From Salinarchaeum sp. IM2453 (lineage in GTDB: Archaea; Halobacteriota; Halobacteria; Halobacteriales; Salinarchaeaceae), in assembly GCF_019693215.1 (NCBI RefSeq), contig NZ_CP081183.1:1057226-1121225 (forward strand): a stretch of DNA of 64,000 nt, written 5' to 3'. Within the stretch, counting starts at the first letter, position 1, and every line of letters starts with the position of its first letter. The position numbers were made by a program, and so were the translations under genes. Shown here piece by piece: positions 45,087-54,111 of this stretch. The notes below the pieces were generated by a model that did not search any database, was not told the DNA's origin, and saw only the letters and a list, made by a program, of their open reading frames with translations.

Positions 45087-45942
45087 GTCCCAGCACAAAG
45101 TAAATTCAACAGAAATTGAAACTTCATCCAAGTTTACGGGGGTAGAGACATAGGCAGAGAGTCCCAGCACAAAGTAAATTCAACAGAAATTGAAACAGCT
45201 TGATCGAGAGATGCCGACTTACCACTACCCATACAGTCCCAGCACAAAGTAAATTCAACAGAAATTGAAACTCGCTTATCCCAAGTTGTTCTGAAATGCT
45301 CATTTTGGGTCCCAGCACAAAGTAAATTCAACAGAAATTGAAACGACGTGGATCTCTTGCCCCTGATTCCAGACGCGATCAGCGGGTCCCAGCACAAAGT
45401 AAATTCAACAGAAATTGAAACTGATGTGAGTGCGTCCGTGAGTGAAAACTCACAGAGGCGTGTCCCAGCACAAAGTAAATTCAACAGAAATTGAAACTCA
45501 ATATATGGCGTCGTGACACTCCGATCATTCAGATCGTCCCAGCACAAAGTAAATTCAACAGAAATTGAAACATGGCCGGTGACGCTGATCCCAGTACGAC
45601 CGCTGGGTCCCAGCACAAAGTAAATTCAACAGAAATTGAAACGTGCGCCAGACTGCAGTGCCAGGTATGCGTGTTTGATGAAGTCCCAGCACAAAGTAAA
45701 TTCAACAGAAATTGAAACCGAGAAGCTGAAACACATCCGCAAACGCATCTCGAACGGTCCCAGCACAAAGTAAATTCAACAGAAATTGAAACCGATATGG
45801 AAAGACTGTTCCCCGGTTCAAGGAACAGCGTCCCAGCACAAAGTAAATTCAACAGAAATTGAAACGAAGTTCAAGCGCGTGCGGTTAAGCGCCCTTGTCC
45901 GAAGGTGTCTCAGCACAAAGTAAATTCAACAGAAATTGAGAC
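45087..45942 (+). CRISPR. Type I-D CRISPR array, right (12 repeats)
   Basis: Twelve 36-nt repeats read GTCCCAGCAC...ATTGAAAC on the plus strand, differing from the left array at two positions (GTCCCAGCAC versus GTCTCAGTAC). There are eleven unique spacers of 36-41 nt. The last repeat (45907-45942) is degenerate (GTCTCAGCAC...ATTGAGAC), marking the trailer end and confirming the leader at the left. Confidence 0.95.
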
Positions 45943-46023
45943 CAAACGTCATACCTGACACTGGATTATGTCCGGAAATGAGCACCCATTTTATAAGATC
46001 ATCTCACATCAGCACAACATACA

Positions 46024-47082
46024 ATGCTGACAACGCCGCGTGTCTTCGACGATGATCACCTTCCCCGCACATATCCGCACCGTGATGCCGAGCTACGCGA
46101 GTGTTTCCGTTGTTTTGACCCGGTGCTCGAAGGAAAAGAAGCTGAAAGTCTTCTGCTCTCGGGATCAAGCGGTGTCGGAAAGACATCGCTGGCTCGATAT
46201 GCACTTACTGAACTGCAATCACAGGCCCCAGTCAATACAGCGCATATCCGTTGTCTTGGCAAAACACCCGTCGGAATTTTACGAGCCATGCTCGAAGAGG
46301 TAACCAGAACATCGATCCCCGAGAATGTCCCCAGCACTGAACTCAAGACTCGACTTGAGCAAGTTGATGGTCCGACAATAGTGATTCTTGACGAGGCTGA
46401 TGACATCGCCGAATCAGATATTGTATCGACACTGCTCAAAATCAACGGTATCTCAGTAATTTCTATCGTTCATAATCCAGTCAACTGGCTTTCTCATCTC
46501 ACCCCCACGACGGCAACACGTCTGCGTGGCGATAACCACCTCTCGCTTGATCGATACACTGTCGATGAACTTGCCGACATTCTTGAAGATCGAGCGAACC
46601 GTGGCCTTCCTCCCGGTGTTGTTGCCCGTCGACAACTTGAACAGATTGCTGATGAAGTAGCTGGCGTTGCCCGACGAGGAATCCAAGCACTCCGAGCAGC
46701 TGCAACAATCGCAAAAGAACGTGAACACCAAACGATTCAGGAATCAGATATTGCAGATTCATTTGCCCGAGCACGTCAACGAATCCGACGCATGAATCTC
46801 CGCTCACTGCCGCTTCATCACCAGATTCTATACGCGATTATCCAGTCACATGGAACAATTACAGCTGAGCAACTCCACCAGCAATACGAAACAATCGCTA
46901 CAGATGCATATCAGGACACCCCCCTGACGCCGATCGGGAAACGATCACGTCGAAACAAACTCCAAAAACTCGAAGCATATGATCTGATCGAGTGCGAAGG
47001 AGCAGGATACGGACGACAGTACTCGGCAATGGATACTGCAGTGTCCCCACAGATTTCTTTGCCCTCATTGCTCCCAACTTAG
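46024..47082 (+). CDS. Orc1/Cdc6-family AAA+ ATPase, copy 1
   Basis: This 352-aa protein has Walker A LLLSGSSGVGKTSLARY (about residues 41-57), Walker B TIVILDEADDIAES and a sensor region (VISIVHNPVNWLS). A helical lid (RYTVDELADILEDRANRGLP, GVARRGIQALRAAATIA) and a C-terminal winged helix (LTPIGKRSRRNKLQKLEAYD) follow. It is strongly similar throughout to the protein at 52486-53556. It may initiate replication of the replicon or of an integrated element; haloarchaea carry many such paralogues. It starts 81 bp after the CRISPR array; no clear origin repeats were seen. Confidence 0.85.
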   Translation: MLTTPRVFDDDHLPRTYPHRDAELRECFRCFDPVLEGKEAESLLLSGSSGVGKTSLARYALTELQSQAPVNTAHIRCLGKTPVGILRAMLEEVTRTSIPENVPSTELKTRLEQVDGPTIVILDEADDIAESDIVSTLLKINGISVISIVHNPVNWLSHLTPTTATRLRGDNHLSLDRYTVDELADILEDRANRGLPPGVVARRQLEQIADEVAGVARRGIQALRAAATIAKEREHQTIQESDIADSFARARQRIRRMNLRSLPLHHQILYAIIQSHGTITAEQLHQQYETIATDAYQDTPLTPIGKRSRRNKLQKLEAYDLIECEGAGYGRQYSAMDTAVSPQISLPSLLPT

Positions 47083-47168
47083 AAACAGGTGGCTTTTACT
47101 TCAATAAATATGTTCGAAATATAAACGCCACGCTGGATATAGACCATATATTGATCAGTATAACCCAC

Positions 47169-48281
47169 GGCGGGCGTGCAGAAGGTTTCTCATATCTCAA
47201 CGATTGGACTAGCGATGTCACCTCCTTGTTCGTGGTTAGCGATGATGACTGCCAAACGGAGACAAAGAGCAACAAAGACGTGAGTTTTTGCCCGTTCTCG
47301 GCCTCGGACTTTTGGAGTCCCGAGGCCGAGATCCTTGCACACACCGATTGCTGTTTCGACTTGTGACCGGTTATCGTAGGTATCATCAAGTTGCTTTTGC
47401 CAGACTCGGACAGTGTCGCTGTGTTCTTTGATTCGTTCCTGGATACGATACTCGATATCCGGTGGATCATTCGTGTTCCGTGGATTGTACGGAACCACTG
47501 GCACGACGCCTGCTTCAATCAGGTCGTCGTGCCAATCCAACATGTCGAACTCTGCATCACCGACAAACGTGACTGGCTTCTTGACGGCGAGCGCATCCTG
47601 TGTGATGCGCCTCGCCGTCTCCTTGTCCACGGATTTCTCATCCGTGAACTCCGCTGCAATCGGGATGTTGTTGTCAGTCGTCACCAGACAGCAACCGTAG
47701 CCGTAGTAGGTCTCTTCGGCGGTACTATCATAGTCCCATGAGGCATCCTCGTCCGGGCGAGGTGCCCGGACATCGGTGCCATCAATCCGGAAGCAGGTAC
47801 CCAGCTCAACACGGACCAGTACTTGCTGAAGAATTCGTGAGAAGACTTCCTCGACGACACCGGAAAGATCGTCGATAAAGCGACCAAGCGTCCGCCGTGA
47901 CGGCGGTCGCTTGAACTCACAAACACGCCACACATCATCGTTGGCGAGTTCTTGGGCCATTGCTTCTGGTTCGTAGATATCGTTGTAGAAGCAGTGCAGC
48001 AACCCCCGAAACAGTTCAGGTGGGAAGAATTCGCGTGGTCGTCCCCGTGGATCGGGGGCGAACACGGGGAACTCATAGAGGAATTGGAGATCTAGATGTT
48101 TGAACAGTACTGTTGTCTCTGTCTCCAGTGATTTCAAGACCTCTGCGATTGTATCTTGATGTGGCAGGGTTGTTGTAGACACATTTCACTATCCCTGCCT
48201 CAACTCCGAGAAGATTTCTGAGTTCTTCGCAATTTCCCAAATCTGCCGGTACAGCCGTGTTAACTATTCTGCACGCCCGCC
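47169..48281 (-). mobile_element. IS5-like insertion sequence
   Basis: The 1,113-bp element has perfect 15-bp terminal inverted repeats (GGCGGGCGTGCAGAA and complement) enclosing one transposase gene. No target duplication was recognised in the flanks (CCAC / TATT), so the insertion may have been followed by rearrangement. It lies 86 bp after the Orc1/Cdc6-like gene and 33 bp before the csm5 fragment. Confidence 0.82.
47190..48182 (-). CDS. IS5-like DDE transposase (intact)
   Basis: The 330-aa product has an N-terminal helical region (FFPPELFRGLLHCFYNDIY, RPPSRRTLGRFIDDL) and a DDE domain: CFRIDGTDVRAPRPDED, VTFVGDAEFDMLDWHDDL and YDNRSQVETAIGVCKDLGLG (R-x-x-V-E...K). No disruption is visible, so the element may be active. 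Confidence 0.85.
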   Translation of the reverse strand: MSTTTLPHQDTIAEVLKSLETETTVLFKHLDLQFLYEFPVFAPDPRGRPREFFPPELFRGLLHCFYNDIYEPEAMAQELANDDVWRVCEFKRPPSRRTLGRFIDDLSGVVEEVFSRILQQVLVRVELGTCFRIDGTDVRAPRPDEDASWDYDSTAEETYYGYGCCLVTTDNNIPIAAEFTDEKSVDKETARRITQDALAVKKPVTFVGDAEFDMLDWHDDLIEAGVVPVVPYNPRNTNDPPDIEYRIQERIKEHSDTVRVWQKQLDDTYDNRSQVETAIGVCKDLGLGTPKVRGRERAKTHVFVALCLRLAVIIANHEQGGDIASPIVEI

Positions 48282-48314
48282 TATTACTAGTATAGACAAC
48301 ATATCACAATCAGG

Positions 48315-48532
48315 ATGGATGTAGCACTAACAGTACGCTCACCGGTCCACATCGGGGGTGGGAAGAATATCAGTCCCAAGAGTACGTATTTGATCGTGGC
48401 AGAGCGTATAAACCAAATCTTGACGCATACTTTCGTGAACATCCAGAACAGATAGACCCATTCATTGAAGACATAGAGCAGGGACGTTCTGTTGACAAAT
48501 TCATCGAAAGCATTCATGCTTCAATCCCATAA
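48315..48532 (+). pseudogene. csm5: Csm5 N-terminal fragment (type III CRISPR remnant)
   Basis: Starting at ATG 48315 the frame reads MDVALTVRSPVHIGGG, the classic Csm5/RAMP opening (LTxxSPVHIGxG). After a one-base loss near 48363 it continues in the next frame as EEYQSQEYVFDRGRAYKPNL, then DAYFREHPEQIDPFIEDIEQ and FIESIHA before entering the first CRISPR repeat at 48518, with a stop at 48530-48532. Only about 70 of the several hundred Csm5 residues remain. It is a dead relic whose downstream part was replaced by the array. Confidence 0.75.
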
Positions 48533-48944
48533 GGGTTCTTCTGAAACAAGACGGCGAGGAGTTGTTTGTCTGGTCGTTCGAGTGCTTCAATCCCACAAGG
48601 GTTCTTCTGAAACTTCGTCGGCGTTTTCGTAGTTCGCCGCCGTCAGGCCGCTTCAATCCCACAAGGGTTCTTCTGAAACAATACTAAGTGGTTCGTCTGC
48701 CTCTGCGACACAATTGCTTCAATCCCACAAGGGTTCTTCTGAAACTTATATTATGAGACATGAATTGTATTGTGTTGTTTTGCTTCAATCCCACAAGGGT
48801 TCTTCTGAAACGCTGTGTGTAGCCGTCCTCCTTGATCGACTTGTGGAGCTTCAATCCCACAAGGGTTCTTCTGAAACCCTTGTCGGTGGAGGTGGTGACT
48901 AATGGGAATTATCAGCTTCAATCCCACAAGGGTTCTTCTGAAAC
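48518..48944 (-). CRISPR. Orphan CRISPR array with haloarchaeal 30-nt repeat (7 repeats)
   Basis: Seven 30-nt repeats (plus strand GCTTCAATCCCACAAGGGTT...CTGAAAC) have six spacers of 36-38 nt. The complement ends ATTGAAGC, the usual haloarchaeal type I-B handle, so transcription is on the minus strand. The leftmost copy carries a CAC to CAT change, consistent with the trailer end. No matching I-B cas genes are in the window. The 190 bp to the right lack an obvious AT-rich leader. Confidence 0.93.
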
Positions 48945-49134
48945 ATGGGGTTCGAGCCCTGTAGCGTGTCATAGAAGGCTTCGGATACCAGTAGATCGGT
49001 GGCCTCGGCACTCACGAATCACAATCTATCCATAGTCAATGTGTATAGCGGCTCTTTCGAGCTCGCTCAGTCCGTAATTACTCTAACAACCTGTCTGTAC
49101 TATTCATCACAACTGCCTCTGACACGAGTAGGTG

Positions 49135-49944
49135 TTATTCCACAATTTCACGGAACCTGTCCAAGGAGATATCCAACTTATGTGCTTGTTTGAAACCTCC
49201 CAGGTATGCGTTCTTCTCTGGATTCCCACCCTGTTCGGGTGAGAGGTTTTGTTGTAACTCGTCCGTGAGGTAGTGATGCCCTCCTCCGCTGTGTTGGCTA
49301 ATTCGAAACGCTTTGTCCAGAAGCCCGCCCGGTTCCTTCCCGTCAACAATAACTAATCCGTCATTGTCTGCAATTGCACCAGACGCTTCGAATCGTTTAG
49401 CATGGGCGTTCTCGCTATACTGCTCGATGAGATTATGCTGTTCGTCGGTAGGTAAGTCGCTGAACTTGACCTTCTCACCATCCCGCTTCAAATTCTGGAA
49501 GTCAATAATATCATCGACGGTGAAGTAGCCAATTATGTAGCGATGGGTGTAACTCGTGTTCTCTCCGCTTAGACCCGTATAGAACGCCACTACGTCGTCC
49601 TCACTGAGACTGCGAATGACTTGTGTGTACGAACCCCTACTTGTACTCTCACCATAGGTAAGAGCCTCGAAATTGGGGTCGTAATGTAGCGGCCATTTTG
49701 CCAATCGATCGCCTGTGAATTTCTCGCTGTCGTCCTCTGTCGGCTTGATATAGTCCAGATAGTCCGCCATTGAAGCGTCTTGATTGCGGAGTTCCGAATT
49801 TCCAAACGTACGCTTCTCAGTGGTTCCTTCTGGCCCCTTCGACTCAGGAATTGGAATATACTCGAATCTGTTGTCGGAGTAGACCGGTGGCGTTGGTGAA
49901 CTGTTCGTCGAATCTGCCCCTACGCCCAGTAATGCTATTGTCAT
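49135..49944 (-). CDS. Nmad3-type putative DNA base-modification protein
   Basis: The 269-aa protein opens MTIALLGVGADSTNSSPTPP and then NRFEYIPIPES, KRTFGNSELR, WPLHYDPNFEALTYGESTSR, SEDDVVAFYTGLSG and YIIGYFTVDDII. These match the conserved blocks of nucleotide-modification-associated domain 3 proteins (FEYIPIP, hxDPxFExxTYG, FYxGL, YIIGYF). Such proteins are predicted to hypermodify DNA bases or to read them. It heads or joins a minus-strand cluster with the next two genes and lies beside the orphan CRISPR array. Catalytic mechanism is unknown. Confidence 0.65.
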   Translation of the reverse strand: MTIALLGVGADSTNSSPTPPVYSDNRFEYIPIPESKGPEGTTEKRTFGNSELRNQDASMADYLDYIKPTEDDSEKFTGDRLAKWPLHYDPNFEALTYGESTSRGSYTQVIRSLSEDDVVAFYTGLSGENTSYTHRYIIGYFTVDDIIDFQNLKRDGEKVKFSDLPTDEQHNLIEQYSENAHAKRFEASGAIADNDGLVIVDGKEPGGLLDKAFRISQHSGGGHHYLTDELQQNLSPEQGGNPEKNAYLGGFKQAHKLDISLDRFREIVE

Positions 49945-49959
49945 TTGTATCTAGAGTAA

Positions 49960-50610
49960 TCAGCACCCACTCGACTCGTCGTGAAGCGGGTCATCGGTTT
50001 CTGGTGGTACGCCGCCTTCTTCCCACAACCGCGGCCGCCCAACTCTCTTCTCAAGTCTTTCAACCTCCTCAACACATTCGTGGTAGATGTTCTCGGCATC
50101 ATCTAAGTAGGATAGAATCTTCTCTGTCTTCTCCTCATTCAGCCTCTTCTGATTTCGCGTATCTGGCGAACCGACCAGTGAAAGTGGGCATGCGTCCTCG
50201 AACGATACGAGTTTGATTGGGCCCTGGATGGCGGTTCGGCCATTTATATCCAGTTTCCGACGCTTATCGATGTATCCGACATAGAACTGCTCCCCATTGG
50301 CTTGTAGCTCGCTGTTTCGAACTCGCGTGAATAGGAGCAAATAGCGTTCACTGTCGTCGTCTGCGAACGAAGAGATATTCTCGGGGATACATTTTGTGCA
50401 GTAGTTTTCAGCTTTGCGTTCAATACATGGCTCAACCTTGTCACCGTGTCCTTGAGTGCCCGTTACGTCCCGAACTGGTAAGTCATTACCTCGGTGGTGG
50501 AAAAAGAATTGAGCCCTTCCCCGAGCGCCCAACTCATCGGGCTGGAACTCTTGGACGATTTCTACCCCTTGGTCAATGTCAGAATCAGTCAAAGGTATTG
50601 GGTCGTTCAT
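49960..50610 (-). CDS. Conserved-looking protein of unknown function near Nmad3
   Basis: The 216-aa product has a Cys pair region (ENYCTKCIPENIS), a beta-rich core (RYLLLFTRVRNSELQANGEQ, FYVGYIDKRRKLDI, IQGPIKLVSFEDACPLSLVG) and a C-terminal coiled coil (IYHECVEEVERLEKRVGRPR). The core strand order (LLLFTRV ... FYVGYI) resembles EVE- or Nmad-like reader folds, but I cannot assign a family. It lies 15 bp upstream of the Nmad3-like gene on the same strand, so co-expression is likely. Confidence 0.55.
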   Translation of the reverse strand: MNDPIPLTDSDIDQGVEIVQEFQPDELGARGRAQFFFHHRGNDLPVRDVTGTQGHGDKVEPCIERKAENYCTKCIPENISSFADDDSERYLLLFTRVRNSELQANGEQFYVGYIDKRRKLDINGRTAIQGPIKLVSFEDACPLSLVGSPDTRNQKRLNEEKTEKILSYLDDAENIYHECVEEVERLEKRVGRPRLWEEGGVPPETDDPLHDESSGC

Positions 50611-50694
50611 TGGATTGATATATTTATGGGATACACTAATAATTAATCCAGATCTCGCAGAGTGTAAACAACAGGGTGCTATTGTAATGTTATC

Positions 50695-51696
50695 TCAATC
50701 TGAATCTTCTAATTCAGTCGTATACTCGGGGTTCTCTCGGAGTTTCGAGAACGAGACGTATCGATGCCCCTGGACAAATGCAACTGTTCGGTCAGAATCA
50801 CTCGCTGTCTTATCGTTCTTCACCGGACGGTCAAGTTCGATACCATCCTGTAGGAAGATGACCTTCTCCGTCTCACCGTGCCGTTCGGACTCTTTTTTGC
50901 GAAACTGTGTGACTGCGTCGAACAGTTTCTTACGCTGTGATTGTGAGAGGTCGGGATGATTTCGTACCGTTTCCTCTGTGAGCTCGATGCTCTCGATGGA
51001 ATCTGTTACTGACGGGACTGCGGTTTTGATTTTGCCATCGGTGTAGAACGCAAGGTGGTCGACAGGTTTGAACGACCGATTCGCTTGGCAGAAGTATAGG
51101 CCGTGTTCCTGATACTCGGGCCATGCCTTGCGAGCCGCAACGACCAACACACGGTCTTCCTTGCCGCTCACGAGGTCTTCGTCGTAGAGGAATCGACTCA
51201 GTTCGCGCAACAGGAATGCCTCGCGTTCTGTTGGGACGGACATACTCGCTTCGGCGTCCCCTACGTCTCGTTCGAGCACCGTCTCGATGGTGTCAATGAG
51301 TGAGTCAAAGTTCGCCCACACAATACGCTCGTCGTCGATCGTTGCCACCTCGTCGGGAATTTGAGCGTCAGGAGTCAGAACGATGAGGCGCTGTAGCTCC
51401 GCTTCGTCCTCGTCGAGTGCATGAAGATGGTTTTTGAGTTGTTCCTTGTCCACGGCATCCCGACGTGTCTTCGTCTCGAACCAGAGCGCGGTTGAACTCT
51501 TGATTACAGCATCCGGTACTGAGCCAACGCCTGTCACCTGATTATCGAATGAGACGAGCGATAGGTCTGATTCGTCGGTCAGTGCTTCCAGAATATCCTC
51601 TGCTAACTGATTGTTGACGTGCTCAAGGACGGCGATGACGGTCGACGTAACACGGTTTTCGCCTTGGGTGTACGTTGAGAAGAGAGGGTTTGGCAT
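50695..51696 (-). CDS. PD-(D/E)XK nuclease-like protein
   Basis: I prefer the ATG at 51696 (MPNPLFSTYTQGENRVTSTV), the natural start for this type; an upstream frame to 51723 adds nine residues. The 333-aa protein has SVPDAVIKSSTALWFETKTR (PD ... E-x-K), then DKEQLKNHL, the core of a restriction-type nuclease. A C-terminal half with KVIFLQDGIELDRPVKND follows. It is upstream of the 216-aa and Nmad3-like genes on the same strand, 84 bp away, which suggests a modification-linked defence cluster. Confidence 0.62.
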   Translation of the reverse strand: MPNPLFSTYTQGENRVTSTVIAVLEHVNNQLAEDILEALTDESDLSLVSFDNQVTGVGSVPDAVIKSSTALWFETKTRRDAVDKEQLKNHLHALDEDEAELQRLIVLTPDAQIPDEVATIDDERIVWANFDSLIDTIETVLERDVGDAEASMSVPTEREAFLLRELSRFLYDEDLVSGKEDRVLVVAARKAWPEYQEHGLYFCQANRSFKPVDHLAFYTDGKIKTAVPSVTDSIESIELTEETVRNHPDLSQSQRKKLFDAVTQFRKKESERHGETEKVIFLQDGIELDRPVKNDKTASDSDRTVAFVQGHRYVSFSKLRENPEYTTELEDSD

Positions 51697-51723
51697 GGAA
51701 GAAGATACAAATACCTGACTCAA

Positions 51724-52429
51724 AAACTCTCGGCTTACCAGTTGTCTACTGGCTCAAGGATGTCGGCAAGCGATTCAGCTAATTGATTCATAATCTCGCA
51801 ATAGGATTCGCGGTAATCGCCTATACTTGGTGGCATTCCGAACGACCGCATTCCTCAGTCCTAATCACTCGTTGCGCTACGATGGTCCTCGACCACTCTC
51901 AAATCATAAACTCCACTTATTGGGTCAAATTGACAGCGGAGACTGACGGTCTCTGCGATCCCTCGCTCGTTTCGATGTTATCCCTTAGGCCGTATCGCTG
52001 TCCCCGCTTCACGCCCGTATCTCTTCGGTCTACCACGAGTATTCGGGCGAGAGTCGAGGCACTCATATGGCTCCTCATTACCCATAGTGCTGAATGTGCG
52101 CCTTGCACAGCAGCGAGTTCACTTATTGTAGCTGATAGAATGTTCTGTGGCAAGTACGTATCTCTACTGATCGTTGTGAACGATTCTATGACGCGCTCAT
52201 TGGATGGGCTCTCTGAATCAAACGTCAGTGTATTAGAGCAAATTCATGATCTTCCATGAAGTGTGAAGATCGGAAATAGACGCCCGCTTTAATATCCAGT
52301 CTCTCATAGGTCAACTTGCATCGGTCGTGCACTGATCTTCAGTGTACCAGTACTGCAGACACTCATCAGTAGCTGCAACGCATGCAACCAAACAAAGAGG
52401 TGCTTGGGGATGATAGCGGAATTGTTTAT
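51724..52429. other. 706-bp region with a possible gene remnant
   Basis: Codon pattern does not support the long plus-strand frame here. On the minus strand about 52235-51918 is open and protein-like (SNERVIESFTTISRDTYLPQ ... ALWVMRSHMSASTLARILVV) but has no good start and no recognised domain, so it may be a decayed gene. The rest is probably regulatory sequence ahead of the second Orc1/Cdc6-like gene. Confidence 0.3.
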
Positions 52430-52452
52430 TCTCTCGGAATTGATGCTGAGCT
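52430..52452 (+). promoter_or_regulatory. 23-bp promoter-like repeat, copy 1
   Basis: TCTCTCGGAATTGATG...GCT occurs here and again at 54087-54109. It ends 33 bp before the ATG at 52486 and is followed by TTATGTTACT, so it overlaps the likely BRE/TATA position of the Orc1/Cdc6-like gene. A shared operator or origin element is also possible. Confidence 0.55.
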
Positions 52453-52485
52453 TTATGTTACTGTTCGTTCTTATCGCCAGACACA

Positions 52486-53556
52486 ATGCTGACTGCGCCG
52501 CATGTCTTCGATGACACACATCTCCCCGCTCGATACCCTCATCGTGACGCTGAACTTGAACAGTGTTATCGGCTACTTGAGCCAGCCTTGCACAATCGGA
52601 GGGCAGACAACCTGCTGTTATCCGGACCAAGTGGCGTTGGCAAAACCTCATTAGCACGGTACGTCACGAGAACGCTCCAGGAACGGACCCAGCTGCATAC
52701 CGTTCACGTGCGCTGTATCGGATCCACCACGGGACAGATCCTTCGAACCATTCAGCGAGGCATTACTGAAGAGCGGGTCCCAGAAAATCAGCCGGTCACA
52801 ACGACCACGCAACAGCTCAAAACAACAATTGACCAGCCGGCTGTTATCATCCTCGATGAAGCCGATGAACTCCCAGAAACAGATGTCCTCCAGGAACTAC
52901 AGACTCTGCCTCAACTCTCCGTGATTGTCATTATTCACGATCCCACGCACTGGCTGTCACAGATTACGACCGATATGGCTCACAATCTGGATGGAGATAA
53001 TCACATTGGGCTTGATCGATACACTGTTGATGAGCTCGCAGACATTCTTGAAGATCGGGCTAATCGAGGACTTCCTCCAAATGCAGTAACACGCACGCAA
53101 TTGGAGCGAATTGCTGACGAGGCTGCTGGCGTTGCCCGTCGAGGGATTCAGGCGTTATATGCAGCCGCACAAATTGCTGCTGAGCGGAATCATACCCAGA
53201 TACAGAGCACTGACATTGATGATTGCTTCCCTCGCGCACGTCGGCAAATCCGGAAATCAAACCTCCGGTCGTTGCCCTTCCACCATCAGGTCCTGTACGC
53301 AATTCTGCATCAGGCTGACGAGCTCACCAGTCGCGAACTTCACCAGCGATACGAACAGCTTGCTGATGAGGTTTATGCGACTGCGGCAGTGACGCCGATC
53401 GGCAAGCGAGCCCGGCGGGATAAGCTACGAAAACTCCAATCATATGATCTTGTTGAGCAGCATGGTGAAAACCGCTGGCGACGATATACTGTTCGCGACC
53501 AGACGGTTACGCCGACAGTGACACTACCAGAGACAACAGATACGATCGTTTCATGA
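52486..53556 (+). CDS. Orc1/Cdc6-family AAA+ ATPase, copy 2
   Basis: This 356-aa paralogue of the protein at 46024-47082 aligns from MLTAPHVFDDTHLPARYPHR to the winged helix (VTPIGKRARRDKLRKLQSYD). Walker A is LLLSGPSGVGKTSLARY, Walker B AVIILDEADELPET, and the lid is RYTVDELADILEDRANRGLP. The two copies differ enough to exclude a recent duplication. It lies between two copies of a 23-bp repeat. Roles could be origin binding or control of an accessory element. Confidence 0.85.
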   Translation: MLTAPHVFDDTHLPARYPHRDAELEQCYRLLEPALHNRRADNLLLSGPSGVGKTSLARYVTRTLQERTQLHTVHVRCIGSTTGQILRTIQRGITEERVPENQPVTTTTQQLKTTIDQPAVIILDEADELPETDVLQELQTLPQLSVIVIIHDPTHWLSQITTDMAHNLDGDNHIGLDRYTVDELADILEDRANRGLPPNAVTRTQLERIADEAAGVARRGIQALYAAAQIAAERNHTQIQSTDIDDCFPRARRQIRKSNLRSLPFHHQVLYAILHQADELTSRELHQRYEQLADEVYATAAVTPIGKRARRDKLRKLQSYDLVEQHGENRWRRYTVRDQTVTPTVTLPETTDTIVS

Positions 53557-53637
53557 TTATACGGATAACATAAAGATGAAATTGTCACCATCGGACCGTC
53601 CAGTGTTTAAATTTGCTTAGAAGTGACCTGTCACCCA

Positions 53638-53991
53638 TCAGTGAAAAGTACGACTTGGTTCTTCGCCCTCTTTTTCTTCGGGTTCCTCAGGAATTTCATC
53701 TTCACTAGAAAAATAAGACTGTATCTGCTGTATAAACTGCGCGGCCGTAGTATAATGTGAGACTTGTATTGTGTCTATATATACGAGTTCTTGCTCACCA
53801 TCCGACTCTATCGGCTCAAGAACATCTACATAGTCTCGATTCCCATCCGCATACGTGATGGCTAAACCGTATATCCCAATCGTTTGATCTGTTGCACACT
53901 GTCCAATCATAAGACTTCGTGCTCGCTTTCGCCAGATTTCATGTTTCTGCTGTTCTGTCGCTGATCTCTCTCTTTCTCCATCACTACTCAT
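53638..53991 (-). CDS. Small acidic protein of unknown function
   Basis: The 117-aa product has an N-terminal basic helix (KHEIWRKRARSLMIGQCATD) followed by strands (TIGIYGLAITYADGNRDYVD, ELVYIDTIQVSHY) and an acidic tail. The codon pattern is normal for the region and the frame is clean, so it is probably real, but no family is recognised. It converges on the Orc1/Cdc6-like gene. Confidence 0.5.
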   Translation of the reverse strand: MSSDGERERSATEQQKHEIWRKRARSLMIGQCATDQTIGIYGLAITYADGNRDYVDVLEPIESDGEQELVYIDTIQVSHYTTAAQFIQQIQSYFSSEDEIPEEPEEKEGEEPSRTFH

Positions 53992-54086
53992 ACATACAGG
54001 TTAACCATTTTTCATTTTAATACCAACTTAACCGAAGTGAAAGTGGTACCCTCAAATCTTATCGGTCCTCTTTCACGACATCGGTC

Positions 54087-54109
54087 TCTCTCGGAATTGA
54101 TGCTGAGCT
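54087..54109 (+). promoter_or_regulatory. 23-bp promoter-like repeat, copy 2, split from its gene by an IS
   Basis: It is the same 23-bp sequence as at 52430-52452. The IS insertion begins three bases later, within GCTGAGCTAT, whose second copy continues TTATGAG into the methylase gene. Before the insertion this element would have sat just ahead of the adenine methylase start. Confidence 0.55.
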
Positions 54110-54111
54110 AT

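Noticed and set aside
45124-45852. Long open frames with repeated FQFLLNLLCAGT-like peptides
   Set aside because: They are translations of CRISPR repeats and spacers, not proteins; the same applies to frames across 30652-34664 and 48714-49011.
47169-48281. Target-site duplication for the IS5-like element
   Set aside because: The flanking bases (ending CCAC and starting TATT) do not match at any plausible length.
51783-52259. 158-aa plus-strand frame
   Set aside because: Composition is unlike the region's proteins, no start signal or domain is seen, and the opposite strand looks more coding.
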